A stretch of 40,150 nucleotides of DNA, taken from Polyangiaceae bacterium. GTDB taxonomy: Bacteria; Myxococcota_A; Polyangia; Polyangiales; Polyangiaceae. The notes under the pieces are model-generated. The model worked only from the letters and a program-made list of their open reading frames with translations. It had not been told where the DNA came from and searched no databases. The position numbers and the translations under genes are program-made. Below, piece by piece: positions 32,784 through 40,150 of this stretch. The stretch lies in NCBI GenBank assembly GCA_025937895.1, contig JAICQL010000051.1, forward strand, positions 1-40,150. Reading direction: 5' to 3'. Positions within the stretch are counted from its first letter, which is position 1. Every line of letters starts with the position of its first letter.

Positions 32784-33658
32784 GGGGCTCGTCCTTTGTC
32801 TCCGCCGCCCTCGTCCACACGGCTGAGCGGGAACATTTGAAAATTGATCTGCACCACGCGGTCGGGCGTGGCCGAGCCGGGGCCTGCTGCTTGCAGCAGC
32901 TCTTGCCGTAGCTCGTACAGGCGTTGCTTCACCTGCTGAAACTGCGCGGCGTTCAGGCCCAGGGTCAGCGCGGCGATCTCGCGCTCCTCGCGCGGTACGC
33001 TGTCCAGCGCGTCACTGGCGCGCTCCAGCATGGTGCGGTGGAACGTGGCGATGTGGTGCCCGAGCGGCTGCTCATCGCCAGTGCTCAGCAGCGCCTGGTG
33101 CTGCACCAGTCTCCCCTCGGCGTCGCGCACCAGGAGCCCCAGCTGCGTGAGCACCGCCAGTGCCTGCTCCGCCTGGCGGCTGCTGATGCTGGGCCGCAGC
33201 CGCCGGGCAATCCACTTCGGATCTTCGCGGAAGCCCTGGCACGCAGCCAGCTCGCGGATGGCGGGGATGTACCAGGCGGAGTGGTAAGCCGCATGTGCGG
33301 CATCGAGGCGAAACGTGTTGCGATACCGGCGGTAGCTGGACAGGCGCTGATAGCAGCGCTCGCGCTCTGCCGCGCTGGCGGCCTGATTGAAGGCCACCAG
33401 ATCGCAGAAGTAGCCGGCGGCCTCGCCGCTCAGACCCAGCGCGCTGGCGAAGCGCACTGCCATTTCCGCGGTCAGGTTGCGCTGCCCTTCAGCGACCAGC
33501 TTCAGGTAATTGGGCGCGCTCAGGCCTGCGCGCTTGGCGAATGCGCGGTACGAAAACCCGTATTCTGAGTTCTTGCGCGACTGGTATACATCCCGCAGGT
33601 ACGCCCGGTAGTCGCGGTAGTCGAAGATTTCAACATCTCTCGGGCGATCCATGCTCAT
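32780..33658 (-). CDS. TIGR02147 (DUF4423) family DNA-binding regulator
   Basis: This is a 292-residue cytoplasmic protein. The N-terminus EIFDYRDYRAYLRDVYQSRK is the family hallmark (Y-R-x-Y-L-x-D-x-Y); an HTH of the XRE type follows (about 35-85: YRAFAKRAGLSAPNYLKLVA then NLTAEMAVRFASALGL). The C-terminal DUF4423 domain has the winged-helix-like segment RQAEQALAVLTQLGLLVRDA and ends in VVQINFQMFPLS, where most members read QxxxQLFPLT-like endings. The family is a large paralogous set in several phyla, presumed transcription factors. A 4-bp ATGA overlap joins it to the lipoprotein gene. The start is ATG 33658 (second ATG 33652). A palindrome at 33707-33723 lies 49 bp upstream and may be its operator. 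Confidence 0.93.
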   Translation of the reverse strand: MSMDRPRDVEIFDYRDYRAYLRDVYQSRKNSEYGFSYRAFAKRAGLSAPNYLKLVAEGQRNLTAEMAVRFASALGLSGEAAGYFCDLVAFNQAASAAERERCYQRLSSYRRYRNTFRLDAAHAAYHSAWYIPAIRELAACQGFREDPKWIARRLRPSISSRQAEQALAVLTQLGLLVRDAEGRLVQHQALLSTGDEQPLGHHIATFHRTMLERASDALDSVPREEREIAALTLGLNAAQFQQVKQRLYELRQELLQAAGPGSATPDRVVQINFQMFPLSRVDEGGGDKGRAP

Positions 33659-33706
33659 AGCGTGTCAGGGGCAGGCCCCGGCGGCCACTGGCGAGCCCCA
33701 CAAAAC

Positions 33707-33723
33707 GTATTCTGTGAGAATAC
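33707..33723. promoter_or_regulatory. Candidate operator between the regulator and a divergent lipoprotein gene
   Basis: GTATTCTGTGAGAATAC is a perfect palindrome with 7-bp arms and a GTG spacer, AT-rich in a very GC-rich genome. It lies 49 bp before the regulator start and 24 bp before the divergent lipoprotein start, a suitable place to control both promoters. Binding by the TIGR02147 protein is an inference. Confidence 0.6.
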
Positions 33724-33746
33724 AAATCCCGCTCCGGAACAATGCG

Positions 33747-34919
33747 ATGACAGATGCCGACAGGGCTCGCGGCGGGCGCGCGATCCGGGTGATGATGGCC
33801 GCCATGTCAGGCTGGCTAGGCGGGGTCGCCCGCAGTGAAACACGGTGCCGGCGGGCAGCGTTCGGCTGCGGCGCGCTGGCGCTGCTGGCAGGCTGCAGCA
33901 TCGACGACCGCAACGTCCAGAGCACCGCGGGCGACCCGGGCGGGAGCGAGACGAGCGGCCTGACCGAGCCTGGCGGCAGCAGCCCTGCCGACAGCAGCCC
34001 TGCCGATGGCAACTCGCCCGGCAGCAGCACGGACGGCACGGGTGCGCCTGGCTCCGGAGCTCCCGCCTTTGCCGCCAGTGGAGCGAACGACTCCGGGCCC
34101 TCCGGGGCGGCGGGCAGCGCGGGTGCCTCTGACACCTGTGCCGCCGGCGCGCAGCGCTGTCAGGACGGCACCCTGTACGTGTGCAACGACGGGGGCATGT
34201 TGGCTTCGCTCGGCATGAGCTGCGGAGAGTGCGTGCCGGATACCTCCGAGTGCGCCGGGTCAACCCTGCGCGTCTGCTCCAGCGCGGGTGTCTGGATCGA
34301 TCGCCTGCAGTGCGCGGGCTCGCAGCCCGTGTGCCGGGCCGCCAGGGGCAGCTGCGTCTGCGACGAGCGCTCCTGCCCGCTCGGGCAGCTGTGCTCGTCA
34401 GAGACGTTCAGCTGTGTGGAGCAGGTCAGCGACTGCCCGTTGCCCAGCCCGATCGCCCCCTCGGACGATCACGATCTCGGCATCGTCAGCGTGCGCTTCG
34501 ACCCTGCCACCGGCAGCGCCGACGTACGGCTGCAGAACATCGGCACCGGCATCGTGTTCTTCGACACGGTGCTGTGTAACGGCCCGGACAACTGCGTGCC
34601 CGTGCTCGAGCAGAATACGCTGCAGCTCGGCGCTCGCGACACCGTGGACGTGACCATCCCCAATACTCGGGTGGAGGGGGGCGAGCTGGCCTTTCTGGAC
34701 GATGTGCCCGCCCTGGCCGCTCAGGCGCTGGCGTACGTGGCCTGGGGCACGGGGCCCAGCTCCAACGCCTTCGAGGCGCTGGCCAACGAATTCATCCTCA
34801 ACTGGCGCCCCGGCGAGCGCATCCAGGTTGCGCCGGGTGATTCGGGCTTCGTGTGCACGGGTAACGCCAACGAGGCGGCGGGCTTCACCTCGTGCAACCC
34901 GGGCCCTTTCGCGCCCTGA
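33747..34919 (+). CDS. Cys-rich lipoprotein divergent from the regulator
   Basis: This predicted lipoprotein has about 390 residues from the ATG at 33747; later ATGs at 33792, 33795 and 33804 are possible. The signal sequence ends in a canonical lipobox (ALLAGC), followed by a Ser/Gly/Pro linker (about 75-140). A Cys-rich middle (CQDGTLYVCNDGG, CGECVPDTSECAGS, CVCDERSCPLGQLC) suggests EGF-like or myxobacterial Cys-rich repeat modules held by disulfides. The C-terminal part (from about 265) is a beta-sandwich-like domain with LGIVSVRFDPATGSADVRLQ and ends in WRPGERIQVAPG, resembling lamin-tail-like domains. The gene shares its upstream region and the palindrome with the TIGR02147 regulator. 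Function unknown. Confidence 0.78.
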   Translation: MTDADRARGGRAIRVMMAAMSGWLGGVARSETRCRRAAFGCGALALLAGCSIDDRNVQSTAGDPGGSETSGLTEPGGSSPADSSPADGNSPGSSTDGTGAPGSGAPAFAASGANDSGPSGAAGSAGASDTCAAGAQRCQDGTLYVCNDGGMLASLGMSCGECVPDTSECAGSTLRVCSSAGVWIDRLQCAGSQPVCRAARGSCVCDERSCPLGQLCSSETFSCVEQVSDCPLPSPIAPSDDHDLGIVSVRFDPATGSADVRLQNIGTGIVFFDTVLCNGPDNCVPVLEQNTLQLGARDTVDVTIPNTRVEGGELAFLDDVPALAAQALAYVAWGTGPSSNAFEALANEFILNWRPGERIQVAPGDSGFVCTGNANEAAGFTSCNPGPFAP

Positions 34920-34967
34920 GCCGTGGCAGCGTGTTCAGGCAGCGAGCGGCGGGCGCCAGCCGAGCCG

Positions 34968-35807
34968 TCACTGCAGGAGCGGCCCGCCCTCATCCGAGCC
35001 GGGGCCCGACCCCGGCCAGCGCGAGCCGGCGGGCGCGCTGGAGCGGCGCCCCGGCGGCTCCGTCATCGGCGGCCGCCGCTCCACCAGCTCGTTGGCGGTG
35101 ATGCGCACCAGCGGAGATACATCGGTGGCCCGCGCGAGCTCCAGCAGCTCCGAGCGGGTGCACAACCCCACCAGCGGCAGGGCCACGCTCAGCGGCGAGC
35201 CCGGGTTCTGTAGCACGCTCATGCGCACCCTCTGCCGCGCCAGCCAGCGCGTCCCGGCGATGGCCTGGATGGTGGTCGCGCGCGCGGGCCGGTAGGCGGC
35301 CATGCGCACGACATCGTCTTCCGTGGTCTTTGGATTGACCAGCAGCTCCCGGATGACCATCGGGTGCGGGTCCTTGATCAACACGTCGAAGCGCTGGCGG
35401 CCGGAGCGCCGCGCCAGGTTGCGCCGCTCGCCCAGGGTCAGCTCCCGCCCGGTGCCGTAGTCCGGGATGCGTGGCTCCGCCCCTTCGGGGGGCAGGGAAG
35501 GGGGCGGCACCCTGCGGATCACCCGCTGCAAGCTGAGCAGCCGCTGCTCGAGCGCCACCCCGCGCAGCCGCTCCAGATCGGCCGTGCGCGCCATCCCGGC
35601 TGCCCAGAGGGCGATGGTGAGCAGCGCCTCGCGCGAGCGGGGCTCGCCGACCTCGCTCTGTCCGATGACCACGTCCAGCAGCGGCGCCACCAGCTGCACC
35701 GGCTCGAGCTGCACGTGGGATTGTAGCCAGTCCAGGCGCAGCTGTAGGTCCGGCAGCGCCAGCAGGCAGCGCACGAAGCGCTCGGCATCATCGGGGCGTT
35801 CGGACAT
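34968..35807 (-). CDS. Helical-repeat (HEAT/LRV-like) protein of unknown function
   Basis: This 279-residue protein has no signal peptide and is probably cytoplasmic. The central and C-terminal part (about 115-245) looks like a solenoid of short helices with recurring N-P and V-R positions: LTLGERRNLARRSGRQRFDV, DPHPMVIRELLVNP, TTEDDVVRMAAYRPA, VLQNPGSPLSVALPL and VSPLVRITANELVERR. Such repeats bind other proteins. I know similar proteins only as conserved hypotheticals of myxobacteria. The Pro/Gly/Ser-rich C-terminus is probably disordered. It is divergent from the DUF4175-like gene with 110 bp between them. Confidence 0.72.
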   Translation of the reverse strand: MSERPDDAERFVRCLLALPDLQLRLDWLQSHVQLEPVQLVAPLLDVVIGQSEVGEPRSREALLTIALWAAGMARTADLERLRGVALEQRLLSLQRVIRRVPPPSLPPEGAEPRIPDYGTGRELTLGERRNLARRSGRQRFDVLIKDPHPMVIRELLVNPKTTEDDVVRMAAYRPARATTIQAIAGTRWLARQRVRMSVLQNPGSPLSVALPLVGLCTRSELLELARATDVSPLVRITANELVERRPPMTEPPGRRSSAPAGSRWPGSGPGSDEGGPLLQ

Positions 35808-35917
35808 TGGATCTCAGAGTGTGGATCAGCACCCCGGAGCTGGCTACCGGTCGCCCCGCCGGGGTCCACCGGAGCAAAATGGCGCCCACTTCCGGCACTC
35901 GGCGCTAAGCTGGCTCG

Positions 35918-38761
35918 GTGCACGCCAGCTCCTCGCTGAGCCAGCGAGCCACCGCCTGGCGGGAGGTGCTCAACCGCCCCGCGCGGTTTGCTCGCCATTC
36001 CGCCCTGATCGCCCTCCTGCTCGGCAGCGCCTTGCTGGCGCGCTTCGGCACCACCTGGACCCGCGCTGGTGCCGCGGCCGGGGTGCTGGCGGTGGTGCTC
36101 GCCACCTTGCTGGTCTGGTGGCTGGAGCGCCGCTTGCAGCTGGATGCCGGGCGGGTGGTGCGGCAGGTGATCTGGCGCACGGATCGCGCGCTCGGCAAAC
36201 GCGCGCTGCGCATCGCCCAGCTGCTGCAGCGCGCTCCGGGCAAGCGCCGCCCCGAGGGTGCCGCCCTCAGCGAGCCAGAGCGCGTGCTGGCCAGCTACCA
36301 GCTGGACAGGCTGATCGAGAGGGCCTCGCTCGACAGCGTGCGCAGCGCCGCGCGCCGCCGTGCGCGCGCTTACCGCTGGCTCGGCGCCGTGTGCGCGCTG
36401 ATCGTCCTGGTGCTCGCCACCGTGCGCCTGCGCGAGGTGGTGGAGGGGGTGGACGTGCTGGTGGCGCGCGAGGGCCGCGCGCCGTGGCCGCTGTTCTGGA
36501 CGGAGCGGATGCGGGTGCTGGCGCAGCCGCCGGCGTACCTGCGCGCGCCGGCGCGCCAGCTGTTTGCGGGCGCCACCTCGATGTTGCCGCGCGGCACCCA
36601 GCTCACCCTGCGCGCGCGCCCGCTGTACGCCGATCGCCAGCTGGTGGTGAGCGACGGTGAGCGGGAGACGCCGTTCGTCAGCGACGGCGAGGGCGGGCTG
36701 GTGGCCCACTATGAGGTCGAAGACAACCGCACCCTGGTGGTGGCCGCGCGCTTCGGCGACGTGCTCATCGCCGAGCCCGACGCCATCCGCATCCTCTCGC
36801 TGGCCGACGGCGCGCCGGTGGTGACCCTGGACGGCGCTCCCTCCAGCATACCCCTGCGCGAGCTCACCCGGCTGGAGCTGCGCTGGTGGGCGCAGGATGA
36901 TCACGGCCTGCGCCAGGTCGATCTGGTGCTGCGCTCCGGCAACCGGGAAGAGCGCCGCACGCTCGGCACCTTCGACGACGAGTCCGCACGCCAGAACGGC
37001 GGGCACGTGCTGATGCCCAACGATCCCTTCCTGCGCTCGCTCTTCTTGCCCGCCGACATCAGCATCGAGGCGCGCGACAACGATCCGGTGGGCGGCTCCA
37101 AGTGGGGCAAGAGCGCGGCCATCACGCTGGTGCCCAGCGCCGTGGGTGAGCTGGACGCGCAGCGCTACCTGGCGCTCACGCGGGCGCGCGATCGCTTCGT
37201 GGACGCGCTGGCGGTGGCCGGGGAGGAGGTGCCCCAGGGAGATCGCACGCGTGCCAAGGAGCGCGAGCAGCGCCTCAGCGAGAGGCTGCAGGCCGCGCGC
37301 AGCGGCCTCTTGCAGGACCTCGCGACCAGCTACGGCGGGCTGCGCGTGCCCGCGGGGCTGCGCGCCTTCGCCATCGGGCGCCTGCGGCGCTTGCAGGAAA
37401 AGGGGCCGCTGGAGCCGCGCAAGCGCAGCCTGGAGGCGCTGATCAGCGAGCTCGACGGCGTGCTCATGTCGCTCTCCCAGCGCGACGCGCAGCGCGTGGC
37501 GATGATCCTCGGCAACGTGGCGGAGGAGGCCATGGTGGGCGCACAGCAGGCGCAGGGCGGCGAGTCACCGGAGCGGGGTCTGGATCGGCTGGACAAGGCC
37601 ATCTATGCCCTGCGCGAGGGCGCAAAGCAGCTGCTCGCGCTGGGTGTGCTGGGCAATGATCTGGGCAGCGTGGCCCTCGCCGATCTGGGCCGCGTGGTGC
37701 GTGGCCGTGAGAGCGGCGACCTGTATCACGCGGAGCTCGCCGCGCGGCACCTGGCCGATCGCCTGCACCGGCCCAACCCCTCCTTCGGCGCCTCCGGCTC
37801 CGGCGGGGTGGAGGCAGGGCAGGGTGGCTCGCCCGAGCCGCAGCAGCAGCCCTCGGGCGAAGAGCGCCAGTTCGACGAGCTGATGGATCAGATCGGCAAG
37901 CTGGCGGCGCAGCACGGCAAGGCCATCGATCAGGTAGACCAGACCCTGGCGGCGGCCGAGGCCGCGCACGATCCCGCCGAGCTGAAGGCAGAGGCCGAGG
38001 AGCGGGCGAGGCAGCTGCGCAACGCCGTGCAGGGGCTGCCGGAGCCGGGCAGCTCGCCGGGCACACCGGAGGCCGCGGCGGCCCTGGCGCGCGAGAGCGC
38101 CCGCGCCATGGCGCACAACCTGGAGAGCCTGCAGCTCGAGCAGGCGGCGGAAGATGGGCGCCGCACCCAGGCCGCGCTGAGCGAGGCGCTGAGCAAGGCG
38201 CAGGGCCAACCGTATAGTCAGGCTCAGCTGGAGCAAGCCCGCGCCACCGTCGAGGAGCAGCAGCGCTGGGTGCAGCAGCAGCTGGAGGTGCAGCGCAACG
38301 GCGCGCGCGAGCGCGCCCGGGCCGGGCTGGAGCAGCACTCCGCGCTGGAAGAGAAGCTGGCGGGGGCGGCATCCGAGCTGGCACGCGAGGGTGACGAGCG
38401 CAGCAGCCCCCTGCCGGGCGACATCACCGAGCGCCTGCGGCAAGCCGAGCAGCTGATGCGGCAAGCCGCCGGCCAGCTGTCGCGTGGCGAAGGCAAATCC
38501 GGCGCCGCTCTGCAGCGTCAGGCGCAGCGCCTGCTGGAGCAGGCCGACGGCTCGCGAGCGGAGGAGCAGCAGGGCGACGACCCGGAGCAGGGCCAGCGCG
38601 ACGACGGCAACGGCAACATGTTCGGGGGCGAGGTGCCCGCCGCCGAAGAGCAAAACAAGGCCGAGGCCTTCCGCAAGCGCGTGCTGCGCAACCTGGGCGA
38701 CAGCCCGTCAGGTCGCCTCTCGCCGGCGGTCAAGCGCTACGCGGAGGGCTTGCTGCGATGA
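35918..38761 (+). CDS. DUF4175-type membrane protein
   Basis: This 947-residue protein starts at GTG 35918. It has two adjacent N-terminal membrane segments (about 28-66: SALIALLLGSALL and GVLAVVLATLLVWWL) and a third near 155 (GAVCALIVLVLATVRL). A periplasmic beta domain of about 250 residues follows (PPAYLRAPARQLF, LRWWAQDDHGLRQVDLVLRS, LPADISIEARDNDPV), the arrangement of DUF4175/TIGR02302 proteins. The last 500 residues are helical and Gln/Glu/Ala-rich coiled coil (EEQQRWVQQQLEVQ). Function is unknown; related genes often lie in MoxR/DUF58 envelope clusters. Its TGA overlaps the ATG of the peptidase-like gene, so they are cotranslated. Confidence 0.85.
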   Translation: MHASSSLSQRATAWREVLNRPARFARHSALIALLLGSALLARFGTTWTRAGAAAGVLAVVLATLLVWWLERRLQLDAGRVVRQVIWRTDRALGKRALRIAQLLQRAPGKRRPEGAALSEPERVLASYQLDRLIERASLDSVRSAARRRARAYRWLGAVCALIVLVLATVRLREVVEGVDVLVAREGRAPWPLFWTERMRVLAQPPAYLRAPARQLFAGATSMLPRGTQLTLRARPLYADRQLVVSDGERETPFVSDGEGGLVAHYEVEDNRTLVVAARFGDVLIAEPDAIRILSLADGAPVVTLDGAPSSIPLRELTRLELRWWAQDDHGLRQVDLVLRSGNREERRTLGTFDDESARQNGGHVLMPNDPFLRSLFLPADISIEARDNDPVGGSKWGKSAAITLVPSAVGELDAQRYLALTRARDRFVDALAVAGEEVPQGDRTRAKEREQRLSERLQAARSGLLQDLATSYGGLRVPAGLRAFAIGRLRRLQEKGPLEPRKRSLEALISELDGVLMSLSQRDAQRVAMILGNVAEEAMVGAQQAQGGESPERGLDRLDKAIYALREGAKQLLALGVLGNDLGSVALADLGRVVRGRESGDLYHAELAARHLADRLHRPNPSFGASGSGGVEAGQGGSPEPQQQPSGEERQFDELMDQIGKLAAQHGKAIDQVDQTLAAAEAAHDPAELKAEAEERARQLRNAVQGLPEPGSSPGTPEAAAALARESARAMAHNLESLQLEQAAEDGRRTQAALSEALSKAQGQPYSQAQLEQARATVEEQQRWVQQQLEVQRNGARERARAGLEQHSALEEKLAGAASELAREGDERSSPLPGDITERLRQAEQLMRQAAGQLSRGEGKSGAALQRQAQRLLEQADGSRAEEQQGDDPEQGQRDDGNGNMFGGEVPAAEEQNKAEAFRKRVLRNLGDSPSGRLSPAVKRYAEGLLR

Positions 38762-40150
38762 AGAGCCCGCTCGCAGGCTGGCGCTCGCGCCGCCAGCGCC
38801 CGCTGACGCGGCGCCGCGCGCGTGCCGGCCGCCACCGCGTCTGGCTGCGCGTGCTCGAGGGCCTGTTGCTGCTCAGCGTGCTGGCCATCGTGGGCGGTAT
38901 CTGGTTCTTGCGCTCGCGCGCGGCCGATCCGGTGCGCGCCAGCCTGCCGGGGCTGCTCCTGCCGGTGGATCTCCAGGCGCTCAGCGATGCCATCACCGAG
39001 ATGGATGTGACGCGCGCTCGCGAGCTGGCCGAGCAGTACCAGCACGCTTCGCTGTCGGTGGGTCAGAGCCACCGGCTCGCCGTCGAGCGCGCGCGCCTGG
39101 GCCTGTACGTGGGCGACTGCGACTCCGCGCAGGCCATCCTGACGGGCCTGCCGCCGGACGATGGCGAGGTCTCGGGCTTGCTCTCGCTCGCGCAGCGCTG
39201 CGCCGGCGCCACTGCAGCCGCGCTGGTCGTGGAGGACACGGAGCGCGGCTTCTGGCTGCGCCTGCAGGACGCCGATGATGAGCCGCTGGTGCCCTACCTG
39301 GTGGAGGTCGCTACCCGTGCGCGCGATGCCGTGCGCGCCGACCTCGGCGTGGATCTGCCGCGCCCGCTGCGCATCGACCTGGTGCGCGATCTGTTCTCGC
39401 TGTCGGCGGTGAGCGGCCTGCCGCTGGAGGCCGCAGAGACCACGGGCACCGTCGCCGTCGCGCGCTGGGGGCGAGTCACGATGATCTCGCCCCGCGCGAC
39501 CCGTCATGGCTACCCCTGGCAAGACACGCTCGCCCACGAGCTGGTGCACCTGGGCCTGTCGCGGGCCACGCGCGATTTTGCGCCGCTCTGGCTGCAGGAG
39601 GGCGTGGCCAAGCGCCAGGAGCAGCGCTGGCGCGCGCCGCGGCCCTTCGACGACGTCGACGGGTACGATCGCATCGCGCAGCGCGCGCTGCTCACCGAGC
39701 GTTCGGTGGGCGTGGACAATCTGGGCCCGTCCATCGCCATGTTGCCCTCCGCCGACGCCGCATCGATCGCCTTCTCCGAGGTCACCAGCTTCATCAACTA
39801 CTGGATCCGCGTGAACGGCCGCGCCGCCTTCATGCTGCTGCTGCGCGACCTGAAGGGCATGGAAGATCGCGACCCCAACGCAGCGCTGCGCAGCGTCAGC
39901 GGCTACGATCTGAAGCAGTGGATCGCCCGCTGGCAAGCCGAGCTGCGCGGGATGCAGCTGTCCGCAGAGCGCGGCGCGGAGCCCGGCGGCGAGGGGCACG
40001 AGCTCGTGCGTGTACGCATTGGCGATCTGCTGATGCAAAATCAGCACTTCGACGCCGCGGCGCGGCACTTCAGCGCGGCTTTGGCGCGCGCCCCGCAGGC
40101 GTCTGCGCTGCGCTACCGCGCCAGCCAGGCCGAGCTCGGCGCCGGCAACC
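38758..40150 (+). CDS. HELVH metallopeptidase-like protein with TPR-like tail (3' end outside window)
   Basis: At least 464 residues are visible; the frame has no stop up to the window end. One membrane segment (about 40-58: LLLLSVLAIVGGIWFL) anchors a large periplasmic part. His260-Glu-Leu-Val-His264 is a zinc-binding HExxH site, and Glu281 in WLQEGVAK, 17 residues on, supplies the likely third ligand, as in the peptidase MA/DUF1570-like gluzincins, whose usual string is P-x-WLxEG. An N-terminal stretch (about 75-160) and the end (GDLLMQNQHFDAAARHFSAA) look like TPR helices. It starts inside the DUF4175 stop codon (ATGA), so the two probably act together at the envelope. Substrate unknown. 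Confidence 0.85.
   Translation, partial: MKSPLAGWRSRRQRPLTRRRARAGRHRVWLRVLEGLLLLSVLAIVGGIWFLRSRAADPVRASLPGLLLPVDLQALSDAITEMDVTRARELAEQYQHASLSVGQSHRLAVERARLGLYVGDCDSAQAILTGLPPDDGEVSGLLSLAQRCAGATAAALVVEDTERGFWLRLQDADDEPLVPYLVEVATRARDAVRADLGVDLPRPLRIDLVRDLFSLSAVSGLPLEAAETTGTVAVARWGRVTMISPRATRHGYPWQDTLAHELVHLGLSRATRDFAPLWLQEGVAKRQEQRWRAPRPFDDVDGYDRIAQRALLTERSVGVDNLGPSIAMLPSADAASIAFSEVTSFINYWIRVNGRAAFMLLLRDLKGMEDRDPNAALRSVSGYDLKQWIARWQAELRGMQLSAERGAEPGGEGHELVRVRIGDLLMQNQHFDAAARHFSAALARAPQASALRYRASQAELGAGN

Overview
The window is about 70% G+C and gene-dense. It carries many predicted lipoproteins with Gly/Ser-rich linkers, a TIGR02147-type regulator next to a GGTDTGNP-motif lipoprotein, a KaiC-like ATPase paired with a receiver-kinase protein, two SPINDLY/OGT-type glycosyltransferases and the relic of a Ser/Thr protein kinase. 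Together these suggest a myxobacterium (Myxococcota, probably Polyangia). This is an inference from gene content; there is no rRNA or marker gene to confirm it. I see no tRNA, rRNA, CRISPR array, intact transposase or phage gene.

Layout. 1-5995 (plus): the 3' end of a sensor kinase, an SMP-30-like propeller lipoprotein, a two-gene signalling operon (double-domain KaiC-like ATPase, then receiver-histidine kinase, stop and start overlapping) and an outer-membrane barrel-like protein. 6047-7627 (minus): a Fic protein with an inhibitory motif. 8140-8835: a small lipoprotein. 8844-12469 (minus): a GT4 glycosyltransferase and a TPR-OGT protein. 12720-17760 (plus): a serine beta-lactamase-like hydrolase, then the translationally coupled DUF2868 membrane protein and DUF3482 GTPase. 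17767-20385 (minus): a second TPR-OGT paralog in which the catalytic lysine position is occupied by histidine.

20579-23638 (plus): a Tat-signal FAD oxidoreductase and a class A flavin monooxygenase, separated by a frameshifted fragment of a Ser/Thr kinase. 23673-28581 (minus): one Cys-rich lipoprotein and two lipoproteins built of RTX-type calcium-binding repeats, with clear stem-loop terminators at 24843-24895 and 26255-26292. 28940-31316: a DUF3616 protein and a YceI-like lipoprotein (divergent), and a GreA/GreB-like factor. 31449-34919: the TIGR02147 regulator, overlapping its lipoprotein gene by ATGA, and a divergent Cys-rich lipoprotein, with a perfect 17-bp palindrome (GTATTCTGTGAGAATAC) between the two promoters. 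34968-40150: a helical-repeat protein, then a DUF4175-type membrane protein coupled by ATGA to a partial HELVH metallopeptidase-like protein with a TPR-like tail.

The common theme is the cell envelope and signalling: about nine exported lipoproteins, surface or protein glycosylation, and several regulatory ATPases, GTPases and kinases. The best leads for new biology are the TIGR02147/palindrome/GGTDTGNP lipoprotein unit, the OGT paralog with altered active-site lysines, and the membrane-anchored RTX lipoproteins.
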